Part shown: positions 6,678 to 13,099 of the stretch, piece after piece
Position numbering within the stretch: the stretch's first letter is position 1
How the letters are laid out: each line of letters begins with the position of its first letter
Assembly: GCA_030425045.1 (NCBI GenBank)
Contig: JAUHVL010000031.1
Location: forward strand, 1-39,837
Reading direction: 5' to 3'
DNA length: 39,837 nt
DNA from: a bacterium
GTDB taxonomy: Bacteria > Bdellovibrionota > Bacteriovoracia > Bacteriovoracales > Bacteriovoracaceae
The notes under the pieces: model-generated
The model's database searches: none
Told to the model about the DNA's origin: nothing
What the model saw: only the letters and a program-made list of their open reading frames with translations
Made by a program: the position numbers and the translations under genes

Positions 6678-8198
6678 CTATTTAAGCTTTGTTCTCTCAA
6701 CAAAGAAGGTTAAACCACCATCTTGTAAGCCAGTGTCTTTCACACTGTTTGGGTTGATTGAAACTAATAATTTTTTCTCAAACAAAGGAACTACCCATGT
6801 TTCATCGTGTAGATAGCTAGATAAGTTTTTAATTGCCATTACTCGTTGATCTAGTGTTGTAGTGTGCTGTGCTTTAATAAACAAATCTTCATATATTTTG
6901 TCATTTAATGGGAAATGTGGTTTTAAAGGTGAGTTCTTGCCCCTCAATAAACCGAACAATATAATTGGGTCTGCAACATCAGCACCTAATGAAGCCAGTC
7001 GAAATAATGTTGTCTTGTCACTTTCTGGAAACTTTTTGTCGTTAGATTCAAAGAGCTTTACTTTCAGTCCTGCTTTCTGAAGCTGAGACTCAAGCCTTTG
7101 TGCGTATTTACCATACTTTGGGTCACTGATTTTACCGTTAAAAACAGGTATCTTGTAGGTTTTTGACAGGTCAAGGCCTTTAACTTTCTTCAATAGTGAA
7201 TTAGCGACGGCAATATCTTTTTCTTTCTTATGTTTAATTCTGCCCCAAAAGTGTTTTGCTAGAAACTCATCAGCAGGACTATATATTTCAACGTCTTTTG
7301 CTAACTCATTCCTATCGACGGCAAGATCAATTGCTTTTCTGAAGTTTATATTACTAGCGATTGAGCTGTTAAAATTAAAATAGATACCCGTAAGACTTGC
7401 TGATCTTTTTGATGATACTACTTTTTTATTTTCTCCATGCGAAGACAGTTCAATGTCTATCGGCTCAGTGGTCTTTTTAAAATAAAAAGCGATTTCATTC
7501 GGTGATTCACCTGATTTCTTTACTCTCGTTATAACAAGTTTTCCAGCTTTAGAGTTAAATTCTGAGACTTTGTAAGCTCCAGCTCCAACTGGATACTCAT
7601 TCCATGTCTCATAGTTGCTGCCAAAAGCTTCTATTGGAACTACAGAAAAGTATGCTCTGGCCAATGAGTGCAAAAAAGAAGGGTTTGGTTCATTCAATTT
7701 GACACTGATAGATTGCTCATCAATCACCTTAATTCCGCTGACTTGACCACTTACAAATTTTTTCTTTCCCTTGATAGCATCAATCCCTTTTATGTTATTA
7801 AGAAAGGCCAGGAAAAAGGACGGACGAGAGGAGTAAAACCCTCTTAACAAAGAAAACTCTAAGTCTTTTGACGTTACCTTTCTGCCATTATGGAAACTTA
7901 AGTTTGGTTTCAGCTTTAAAATATATGCACTACTTTCAAAATCCCAACTAAATGATTCCAGAAGACCAGGCTCCAGGTCATAGGAGTTTGATGTATAGAT
8001 TAGCTGTCCTAAGATTGGGGTTATTGTTGCATACATAGTGTCAACAGGAGCATCTTTGCTAAATGGCAACTCTTTTCCTAAAGGCAAAAGAACATTCATT
8101 CTATCTTTAGCACTGGTTCTCGCTATTGCCTTTTTATCTAATGTAGTTTGCGCTACTAACATGATTGCTCCTAATGCAATATATAGAAAAAATCTCAT
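6678..8198 (-). CDS. Orphan periplasmic oligopeptide-binding protein (SBP_bac_5, OppA/DppA-like)
   Basis: The 506-residue protein has an N-terminal signal segment (MRFFLYIALGAIMLVAQ). It shows the typical order of extracellular solute-binding family 5: an LEPGLLESFSWD region, then FHNGRKVTSKDLEFSL, then PVGAGAYKV, then FRKAIDLAVDRNEL. The family binds peptides or nickel in the periplasm for ABC importers or hands them to receptors. No ABC permease or ATPase gene lies nearby; instead it sits 6 bases after a small exported protein gene and in operon with a sensor kinase. I therefore infer a ligand-presenting sensor role, comparable to PrgZ in enterococcal pheromone plasmids or LuxP. Peptide as the ligand comes from the family, not from the sequence alone. 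Confidence 0.88.
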   Translation of the reverse strand: MRFFLYIALGAIMLVAQTTLDKKAIARTSAKDRMNVLLPLGKELPFSKDAPVDTMYATITPILGQLIYTSNSYDLEPGLLESFSWDFESSAYILKLKPNLSFHNGRKVTSKDLEFSLLRGFYSSRPSFFLAFLNNIKGIDAIKGKKKFVSGQVSGIKVIDEQSISVKLNEPNPSFLHSLARAYFSVVPIEAFGSNYETWNEYPVGAGAYKVSEFNSKAGKLVITRVKKSGESPNEIAFYFKKTTEPIDIELSSHGENKKVVSSKRSASLTGIYFNFNSSIASNINFRKAIDLAVDRNELAKDVEIYSPADEFLAKHFWGRIKHKKEKDIAVANSLLKKVKGLDLSKTYKIPVFNGKISDPKYGKYAQRLESQLQKAGLKVKLFESNDKKFPESDKTTLFRLASLGADVADPIILFGLLRGKNSPLKPHFPLNDKIYEDLFIKAQHTTTLDQRVMAIKNLSSYLHDETWVVPLFEKKLLVSINPNSVKDTGLQDGGLTFFVERTKLK

Positions 8199-8204
8199 AA
8201 ACAG

Positions 8205-8687
8205 TTACCTTATGAAGCTGTGTCTTGAGTACATAAGCTGATCTTCTCTCAATACAGGTGTTGAGTTTTCTTTTAACCTTTTTAAGATTTCATCATTACT
8301 CTTAATCGAGGTAATAGTTCCTAATCTCGAAAAAGCATGGTTCTTTGCCAGAGTATTTACAAAAACATCTTTAAGAACAAATCTGTCTGAGTCTTCATCG
8401 AATTCTACCTCATCAGAATCATGTAGTTTCTCTATAAGAGCATTAGGCAAATGGTCTGGTGAAATATAAACTTGTTGTATTTCATTATCGAAATTTAATG
8501 CTCCCATTTGAGAAAACATTTCTAATACACGAATAGTATCAACATTTACTTGAAGACTTTCTGCAATTGCCCTTGGGTCATCAGTATTAATGTTTACTAC
8601 TGGCTCATGATCTCCACCGAGTGCGTCTACTGCTGGGATTAATCCCAAAGCAGCTAGTAGTACGATTTTATTTCTTTTTAATTTCAT
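8205..8687 (-). CDS. Small exported protein, candidate signal-peptide precursor
   Basis: The 160-residue product starts with a Sec signal peptide (MKLKRNKIVLLAALGLIPAV, likely cleaved after VDA). The mature part is acidic and ends in a short basic tail (LMYSRHSFIR). No Cys is seen and no family is recognised. It lies 14 bases after the response regulator gene and 6 bases before the peptide-binding protein gene, with GGAG ahead of its ATG. Its place between regulator, peptide receptor, peptide-modification enzyme and kinase makes it the best candidate in the cassette for a pheromone precursor or a periplasmic inhibitor of the signal. This is inference; the sequence alone shows only an exported protein. 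Confidence 0.7.
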   Translation of the reverse strand: MKLKRNKIVLLAALGLIPAVDALGGDHEPVVNINTDDPRAIAESLQVNVDTIRVLEMFSQMGALNFDNEIQQVYISPDHLPNALIEKLHDSDEVEFDEDSDRFVLKDVFVNTLAKNHAFSRLGTITSIKSNDEILKRLKENSTPVLREDQLMYSRHSFIR

Positions 8688-8701
8688 ATCTCCATCCTCC
8701 C

Positions 8702-10105
8702 TTACTGGTTTTGATTTACTGTAAGTCCTAGACTTTTACGTTTAAAGATATACGTCGTATAAGGTAATCCTGTTAAACGTGCAGCTTCAGCTCTTTTTCC
8801 GTTGGCAAGTACCATCGCTTTTTCTAAGTAAAGCCGTTCAAGTCTATTCCTATGATTCTCTACAAAATCCTCATAGCTCATAAAATCTTCCATTTTACTG
8901 ATCTCATTTATTACACCCTCTAGGTCGTCACTATTTACCAAGCTAGTAAAATGTGAACGGTCAATGATTGAATCAGCAAGAGTATAAGCTTTTCTGATTT
9001 TGTTATTTAATTCCCTAATATTTCCAGGCCATGCAAAAGACTCCAAGAGCTTGATTGCATCGTCAGTAATATGTTTTTCTAACCCTGTTTCATTGTTCTT
9101 TTCATCAACAATGAACTTTGCAATTGGCTCTATGTCTTCAGGTCTTTCTGACAATGTTGGAATTTGTATTGGAAGTATATTTAGCCTGAAATACAAGTCT
9201 TCACGAAAATTTCCTTTTTTTATCTCTTCTGCTAAATTTCTGTTTGTAGCAGCAACTACACGAACATCAATTTTAGTTGGTTTTGTACTTCCCACAGGGT
9301 AGACCTCTTTTTCCTGTAAGACTCTTAATAGCTTTACTTGAGAATCAAGAGGCATTTCACCAATTTCATCAAGGAATATTGTTCCACCATGAGCAGCAAC
9401 AAATTTTCCTGTCTGATTGTTTGAAGCCCCTGTAAAAGAGCCTTTTAAGTGTCCAAACAGTTCACTTTCAACTAAATCTTTTGATATTGCTCCACAGTTT
9501 ACTGCGATAAAGGCTCCGTTTCTGTCTGAGTTATTGTGGATTGATCTAGCAACTTGTTCTTTTCCAACACCTGATTGACCAGTAATTAAAACGCTTTCAC
9601 CAGCCTGGGCGTACTTGCTTACTTCACTTGCTACTTTTGCTAACCCAGTTGAATGACCTCTAAGGTTTAGAGTTTTTTTGATCCATTCATTATTAGCTTC
9701 CTTTTCGTCTTTAGTAAGCTTTCCTCTTTTTACCTTTAATGAAGCGATCTCAGCTAAAAGAAGTATTCTTTCCTTGCTCTTACTTTTTAAGTAAATATGG
9801 TCAGCACCAGCTCTATTACATAGTGAAGATTCTTCGGCAGATAAAGAAGACGAAAGGATGACCGTATGAATAGATGGGTCAATTTTTTTAATTGATCTAA
9901 CTACTTCATTGCCTTTGATTGGCATATCGTAATCGACAATAGCCATTTTAAATGGAGAGCCGCTATTCTTTGCTTCATCAATCGCACGAATCGCTTTTTC
10001 AGGATTTGCAAAAGTTGATAGTGGAATTTGTTTTTCATTGAATAGAGCTTTAGTTCCAGTTAAGAACATTTCATCATCATCAATGGCTATAACTCTTGGC
10101 TTCAT
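8702..10105 (-). CDS. NtrC-family sigma-54 response regulator
   Basis: The 467-residue protein has three domains. The receiver (1-120) has DDDE, phosphoacceptor D58 (IVDYDMP) and a Lys in IYLKSK. The AAA+ domain (about 150-380) has Walker A GQSGVGKE, a GSFTGA loop (variant of GAFTGA, which contacts sigma-54), Walker B GGTIFLDEIGEM and the arginine region FREDLYFRL. A Fis-type HTH is at the C-terminus (GKRAEAARLTGLPYTTYIFK). It therefore activates RpoN-dependent promoters from upstream sites after phosphorylation. Its own gene lies 35 bases after a predicted sigma-54 start, so it should be autoregulated. The likely targets are the three sigma-54 promoters at 3687, 10152 and 10547 through the CTACAA-N4-TTGTAG dyads. 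The kinase at 4006-5847 is the natural partner. Confidence 0.95.
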   Translation of the reverse strand: MKPRVIAIDDDEMFLTGTKALFNEKQIPLSTFANPEKAIRAIDEAKNSGSPFKMAIVDYDMPIKGNEVVRSIKKIDPSIHTVILSSSLSAEESSLCNRAGADHIYLKSKSKERILLLAEIASLKVKRGKLTKDEKEANNEWIKKTLNLRGHSTGLAKVASEVSKYAQAGESVLITGQSGVGKEQVARSIHNNSDRNGAFIAVNCGAISKDLVESELFGHLKGSFTGASNNQTGKFVAAHGGTIFLDEIGEMPLDSQVKLLRVLQEKEVYPVGSTKPTKIDVRVVAATNRNLAEEIKKGNFREDLYFRLNILPIQIPTLSERPEDIEPIAKFIVDEKNNETGLEKHITDDAIKLLESFAWPGNIRELNNKIRKAYTLADSIIDRSHFTSLVNSDDLEGVINEISKMEDFMSYEDFVENHRNRLERLYLEKAMVLANGKRAEAARLTGLPYTTYIFKRKSLGLTVNQNQ

Positions 10106-10151
10106 TCAAGCTTCCCCTTTGTTAGAGTAGCGGTACTCTCAGGCCTCTATC

Positions 10152-10167
10152 GCAAGGTGTGTGCCAA
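10152..10167 (-). promoter_or_regulatory. Sigma-54 promoter for the signalling cassette
   Basis: The minus strand reads TTGGCAC (10167-10161), 5 bases, TTGC (10155-10152), a full match to TGGCAC-N5-TTGC. The predicted start is near 10140, giving a 35-base leader for the response regulator gene at 10105. The first dyad (10252-10267) is centred about 120 bp upstream. Confidence 0.85.
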
Positions 10168-10251
10168 TTGAACAACACCCTGAAATTTAAGGCTTTTTAA
10201 TTTGGGGGCTTAGTCACAGCTACAAAAGGAGCCTAAGCTTAGTTCAGTTTT

Positions 10252-10458
10252 CTACAAGATATTGTAGCCCTCCAAAGTCACTTTCCTTGTGCAAGCCAGT
10301 AAGTACCTGATAGAACTGGCTAATTCCTTATATCTGACCCTCTGCGATATTTCTACAATTTTTTGTAGACGGAAAATCAGGATTATGTCTACACATTAAT
10401 TAAGCATACGAAATTGCTCAGAAAATATGTTATTTTTGTTTATTACAAAATCTTGTAG
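10252..10458. promoter_or_regulatory. Three CTACAA-N4-TTGTAG dyads between divergent sigma-54 promoters
   Basis: Dyads lie at 10252-10267 (spacer GATA, both arms perfect), 10353-10368 (spacer TTTT, perfect) and 10443-10458 (TTACAA-AATC-TTGTAG, one mismatch). A half site lies at 10220-10225. Their centres sit about -120, -220 and -310 for the leftward promoter and about -122, -212 and -313 for the rightward one, so one array serves both. This is the typical layout of enhancer sites for an NtrC-type activator. The remaining bases of the 10106-10599 gap show no reading frame I would support. Confidence 0.8.
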
Positions 10459-10546
10459 ATCGCTTATAGAACTTCATTATTTTGAACAAATTACACGTTC
10501 AAATGGTGCATTTTGACCTCTTATTCTAACTTTTGAGTGAAAACAT

Positions 10547-10561
10547 TGGCCTGGTTCTTGC
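10547..10561 (+). promoter_or_regulatory. Sigma-54 promoter for the NTF2-like gene
   Basis: TGGCCT (10547-10552), 5 bases, TTGC (10558-10561) keeps the invariant GG and GC at RpoN spacing. The predicted start is near 10573, giving a 27-base leader that includes AAGGAG ahead of ATG 10600. It faces away from the promoter at 10152 and shares its upstream dyads. Confidence 0.75.
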
Positions 10562-10599
10562 CTAATGAAGTGACTAATTGATCTTAAGGAGATTAACTT

Positions 10600-11055
10600 A
10601 TGAAACGAAGAGTAATCATAGCAGCTTTTATTTGTACGACATTTCTAGTTGGAATCAATAATACTGTAGCTATGACTTGCGTTGATTTACTAAAGGAAAT
10701 TATGCCTATGCCAAAAGACATTGTAAAAAAACAACTAGAGGCTTTTAACAATCAAGATATTGAGGGTTGTTTAAAGTATTTTGCTGAAGATTTAAAAATA
10801 ATCGTTCTTCCTGAAGAAACTGTAATGGCATCGTCAAAGGAAGAGATTAGACAGCACATGAAGGATCAAATTGATTCTGGAGATTTTCTACCTGCGAAGC
10901 TAATTGATATTAGTTCAAACGGAAAATTTGTAACCACAACTGAGGTAAAGGACGACGGAAAAATAAAATCAACCATCACATTTATCTATTACGTTGAAGA
11001 TGGTTTAATTAAAAAAATGTGGGGCGCACCCTTTAGGGAAGATTCTACTAACTAG
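10600..11055 (+). CDS. Exported NTF2/SnoaL-like protein, sigma-54 controlled
   Basis: The 151-residue product has a signal peptide (about 1-24, ending in TVAM) and a mature domain that reads like the SnoaL/NTF2 fold: VKKQLEAFNNQDIEGCLKYF, then EEIRQHMKD, then a beta-rich end. Such domains are small-molecule or protein-binding cones, sometimes enzymes; no catalytic residues can be assigned. It is the only rightward gene of the divergent sigma-54 array, so it should be switched on together with the conjugation and signalling genes. A role at the cell envelope during transfer, such as exclusion or signal handling, is inference. AAGGAG lies 8 bases upstream of the ATG. Confidence 0.72.
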   Translation: MKRRVIIAAFICTTFLVGINNTVAMTCVDLLKEIMPMPKDIVKKQLEAFNNQDIEGCLKYFAEDLKIIVLPEETVMASSKEEIRQHMKDQIDSGDFLPAKLIDISSNGKFVTTTEVKDDGKIKSTITFIYYVEDGLIKKMWGAPFREDSTN

Positions 11056-11057
11056 CA

Positions 11058-11219
11058 TTATGGGCCAGTTCTTACCGCGAGAAAACCTAATTTAATTGCA
11101 ATCAAAATTAAAGCGACTATCCAGCCTTTTTTCGTAACATACCGTAGTCGGTAATCTTTCATTTGAAGTTTTAAATTAAGCTCAAATACGAGTTTGTTAT
11201 CATTTTCTTTTGTCTCCAT
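11058..11219 (-). CDS. Small single-TM membrane protein, 53 aa
   Basis: From ATG 11219 (METKENDNKL) the product has a charged N-terminal part and one hydrophobic helix near residues 33-48 (GWIVALILIAIKLGF). A longer version with an earlier start is possible, but a purine-rich AAAGGGGG lies 4-5 bases before this ATG. That ribosome site is one arm of a strong hairpin (11223-11260), so translation may be blocked until the RNA unfolds. No family recognised. It converges on the NTF2-like gene with a 2-base gap. Confidence 0.45.
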   Translation of the reverse strand: METKENDNKLVFELNLKLQMKDYRLRYVTKKGWIVALILIAIKLGFLAVRTGP

Positions 11220-11222
11220 AAG

Positions 11223-11260
11223 ACCCCCTTTCACCCAAGCCGAAGGCCAATGAAGGGGGT
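11223..11260. repeat. Hairpin over the ribosome site of the 53-aa gene
   Basis: The arms ACCCCCTTTCA (11223-11233) and TGAAGGGGGT (11251-11260) pair with one bulged base, and an inner GCC-GAA-GGC stem adds stability. On the minus strand the G-rich arm is the ribosome site of the gene at 11058-11219. No T-run follows, so it is unlikely to be a terminator. Confidence 0.55.
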
Positions 11261-11517
11261 TGTTGGACAAAAGAGCTACTATAAGCCCATTTGAAGTTTT
11301 ATGTGAAATTCAAAACAAGAATATTTTATCTGCTGTTCTTATTATTACGGCAAGACCTGTTTTAGATGCAATTAATACAGCTATAGGAGGTCGTGAGGTC
11401 GGACATGTTTATGATGGAGTTCGTAAGTTTCCAATTGTAACTCGACTTTCAGAAGATGATGGAGTTGATATTTACAATGTTAGATATAATATTACAAAAT
11501 TTGTTGCAAAGGAATAG
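11260..11517 (+). pseudogene. Remnant of a CzcA/CusA-type RND permease
   Basis: Residues about 38-67 of this frame (AINTAIGGREVGHVYDGVRK and the following FPIVTRLSED) closely resemble an internal stretch of the intact CzcA-type protein in this window (AMGGEEVGFIYEGVRKFPVI near 23030-23095). The full permease has about 1060 residues; here only about 50 remain, without start or neighbours. It is a relic of a second RND efflux operon just upstream of the CDF gene, and marks a deletion or recombination scar at the border between the regulatory and metal regions. Confidence 0.75.
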
Positions 11518-11519
11518 GT

Positions 11520-12398
11520 TTGGCACACGATCATTCTCATAATCATGGCAGCAAAAATATTTTGGTAGCATTTTTCTTAAATGCTACCTTTACTGTCATC
11601 GAATTGATCGGTGGTTATTTTACAAATAGTGTTGCAATATATTCTGATGCTCTATACGACTTAGGAGACAGTATTGCGTTGTTATTTTCTTATTTTGCTG
11701 AAAAATACAGTCATAAATCTCCAGATGCAAAATTCACTTTTGGGTATAGACGCTTTTCAGTCTTATCAGCATTGATAAATGGCTTAATACTGCTAACAGG
11801 TAGTATCTTTGTGATTTACGAGGCCATTCTTCGTATTGCAAACCCAGAAGAAGTAAAGCCTGATGGGATGCTACTTCTCGCTATCCTCGGTATTGTTGTA
11901 AATTCTATCGCTGCCTTTAGGTTATCAAAAGACAAAGGCATTAATCAAAAAATGGTCATGTACCATTTGTTTGAGGATATTTTAGGTTGGGTGGCAGTAT
12001 TAATTGTAAGTATTATTTTAATGTTTAAGCCTTGGTTTATGCTTGACTCAATACTCTCGATTCTTATTTCTTTAGTTATTCTCCGCGGCGTTTATAAAAA
12101 TATTTTAAAAATATCTGCAATTTTTCTTCAGCAATTTCCAGACGACTTGAAACTCAGAAATATAAAAGAAGAGCTATTCAAATTCGATCTCATAGATGAT
12201 GTTCACGCTTTTAAAGGTTGGTCGTTGGACTCTGAAACCTATTACCTTCGATTTCATGTGAGCATCCCTGAAACTACGACAATTCGAGAAATTGATTCTT
12301 TAAGACTTGAAGTGAAAAAGATTCTTGAAAAGTATAATATAGCCTTTTCAAGCATTGAGTTCGAGTCCTCAATCAATAACTGCATTGAAAACAACTAA
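11520..12398 (+). CDS. CDF-family cation efflux protein
   Basis: The 292-residue protein starts at TTG 11520 with a His-rich tip (MAHDHSHNHG) and has about six TM helices. The metal-site motifs are DALYD in TM2 and HLFED in TM5, the DxxxD/HxxxD pair of cation diffusion facilitators that export Zn, Cd, Co or Fe against protons. A soluble C-terminal domain of about 90 residues follows. It lies directly after the RND remnant and before the DtxR-type regulator, so it probably belonged to a larger metal operon. The exact metal cannot be read from the sequence. Confidence 0.88.
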   Translation: MAHDHSHNHGSKNILVAFFLNATFTVIELIGGYFTNSVAIYSDALYDLGDSIALLFSYFAEKYSHKSPDAKFTFGYRRFSVLSALINGLILLTGSIFVIYEAILRIANPEEVKPDGMLLLAILGIVVNSIAAFRLSKDKGINQKMVMYHLFEDILGWVAVLIVSIILMFKPWFMLDSILSILISLVILRGVYKNILKISAIFLQQFPDDLKLRNIKEELFKFDLIDDVHAFKGWSLDSETYYLRFHVSIPETTTIREIDSLRLEVKKILEKYNIAFSSIEFESSINNCIENN

Positions 12399-12489
12399 GG
12401 CGATTACCGAACGCATTCCTTAACATATGTATTGATTTTAGTGCCTGCAAAATCTTTAAAAGCCTAAATAGTCTTAATTTTTATATATT

Positions 12490-12543
12490 TGTTAGGCATG
12501 CTTGACAGAATAATTCGCATAAAATATGTTAGGCATACCTAAC
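12490..12543 (+). promoter_or_regulatory. Promoter with two DtxR/MntR-type operators
   Basis: TTGACA (12502-12507), 17 bases, TATGTT (12525-12530) is a good sigma-70 promoter. One dyad, TGTTAGG-CATA-CCTAACA (12527-12543), has perfect arms and covers the -10 and start. A second, TGTTAGG-CATG-CTTGACA (12490-12507), has an imperfect right arm and covers the -35. The arms resemble the TTAGG/CCTAA half sites of DtxR and MntR boxes, so the downstream regulator (12560) very likely represses itself and the permease operon. The stretch 12399-12489 shows nothing else. Confidence 0.82.
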
Positions 12544-12559
12544 AAAAAGAGAGGGTGCT

Positions 12560-13099
12560 TTGGAATTTCAATTTGAGCAATACTGGAAAGAATATGGTGA
12601 AAATGAGCTTTCCCATTCCGAAACTCATTACTTATTAACAATTTATTCTCTGCTGCGTAAGGATGGTCATTTAAGGGCCTCAACTATTGCAAAGGAACTT
12701 GGAGTTAGTAGAAATGCTGTTCATTTGCAGCTGAAAAAACTCAATGAGAAAAAGCTTGTAAAGATAAAAGACAATTTTATCACTCTTCCCAAGCATTCAA
12801 TTGTTCAAGTTGAGAAAATTGCCAATAAGCGTCAAACAATGGTTGTATTGCTTACTGAGGTTTTGGGTTTACCTCAACATATAGCTGTAACAGATAGTTG
12901 CAAAGTTGAGCATTTATTGTCTGATGAAACAGGCGAGGCTCTTCTTAAGTTTGTTCAATTTCTGCGTTCTGATCGAAAGGTCGTTCTACAATTTTTAAAA
13001 GAATTTCAAAAATACTACTTACAATGTGATCCTGAAATTGGATGTGGACTTTGTGAGAATATACATTCGATGGAGGAAACTAATGAAACTGAAGATTAG
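12560..13099 (+). CDS. DtxR/MntR-family metalloregulator
   Basis: The 179-residue protein starts at TTG 12560 behind GAGGG. A winged helix spans about 20-75 (TIAKELGVSRNAVHLQLKKL), followed by a dimerisation/metal segment with the family-like order VLGLPQHIAVTDSCKVEHLL. A Cys-containing tail CDPEIGCGLC is added near the end. The family represses metal uptake genes when loaded with Fe, Mn or Zn; the Cys tail suggests a thiophilic metal could also matter. Two matching operators lie in its promoter. Its 3' end overlaps the permease gene, so the two are coupled. Confidence 0.85.
   Translation: MEFQFEQYWKEYGENELSHSETHYLLTIYSLLRKDGHLRASTIAKELGVSRNAVHLQLKKLNEKKLVKIKDNFITLPKHSIVQVEKIANKRQTMVVLLTEVLGLPQHIAVTDSCKVEHLLSDETGEALLKFVQFLRSDRKVVLQFLKEFQKYYLQCDPEIGCGLCENIHSMEETNETED

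Noticed and set aside
12492-12683. 63-residue minus-strand frame over the MntR-type promoter
   Set aside because: It overlaps a good promoter/operator and the regulator start, with no family or ribosome site.
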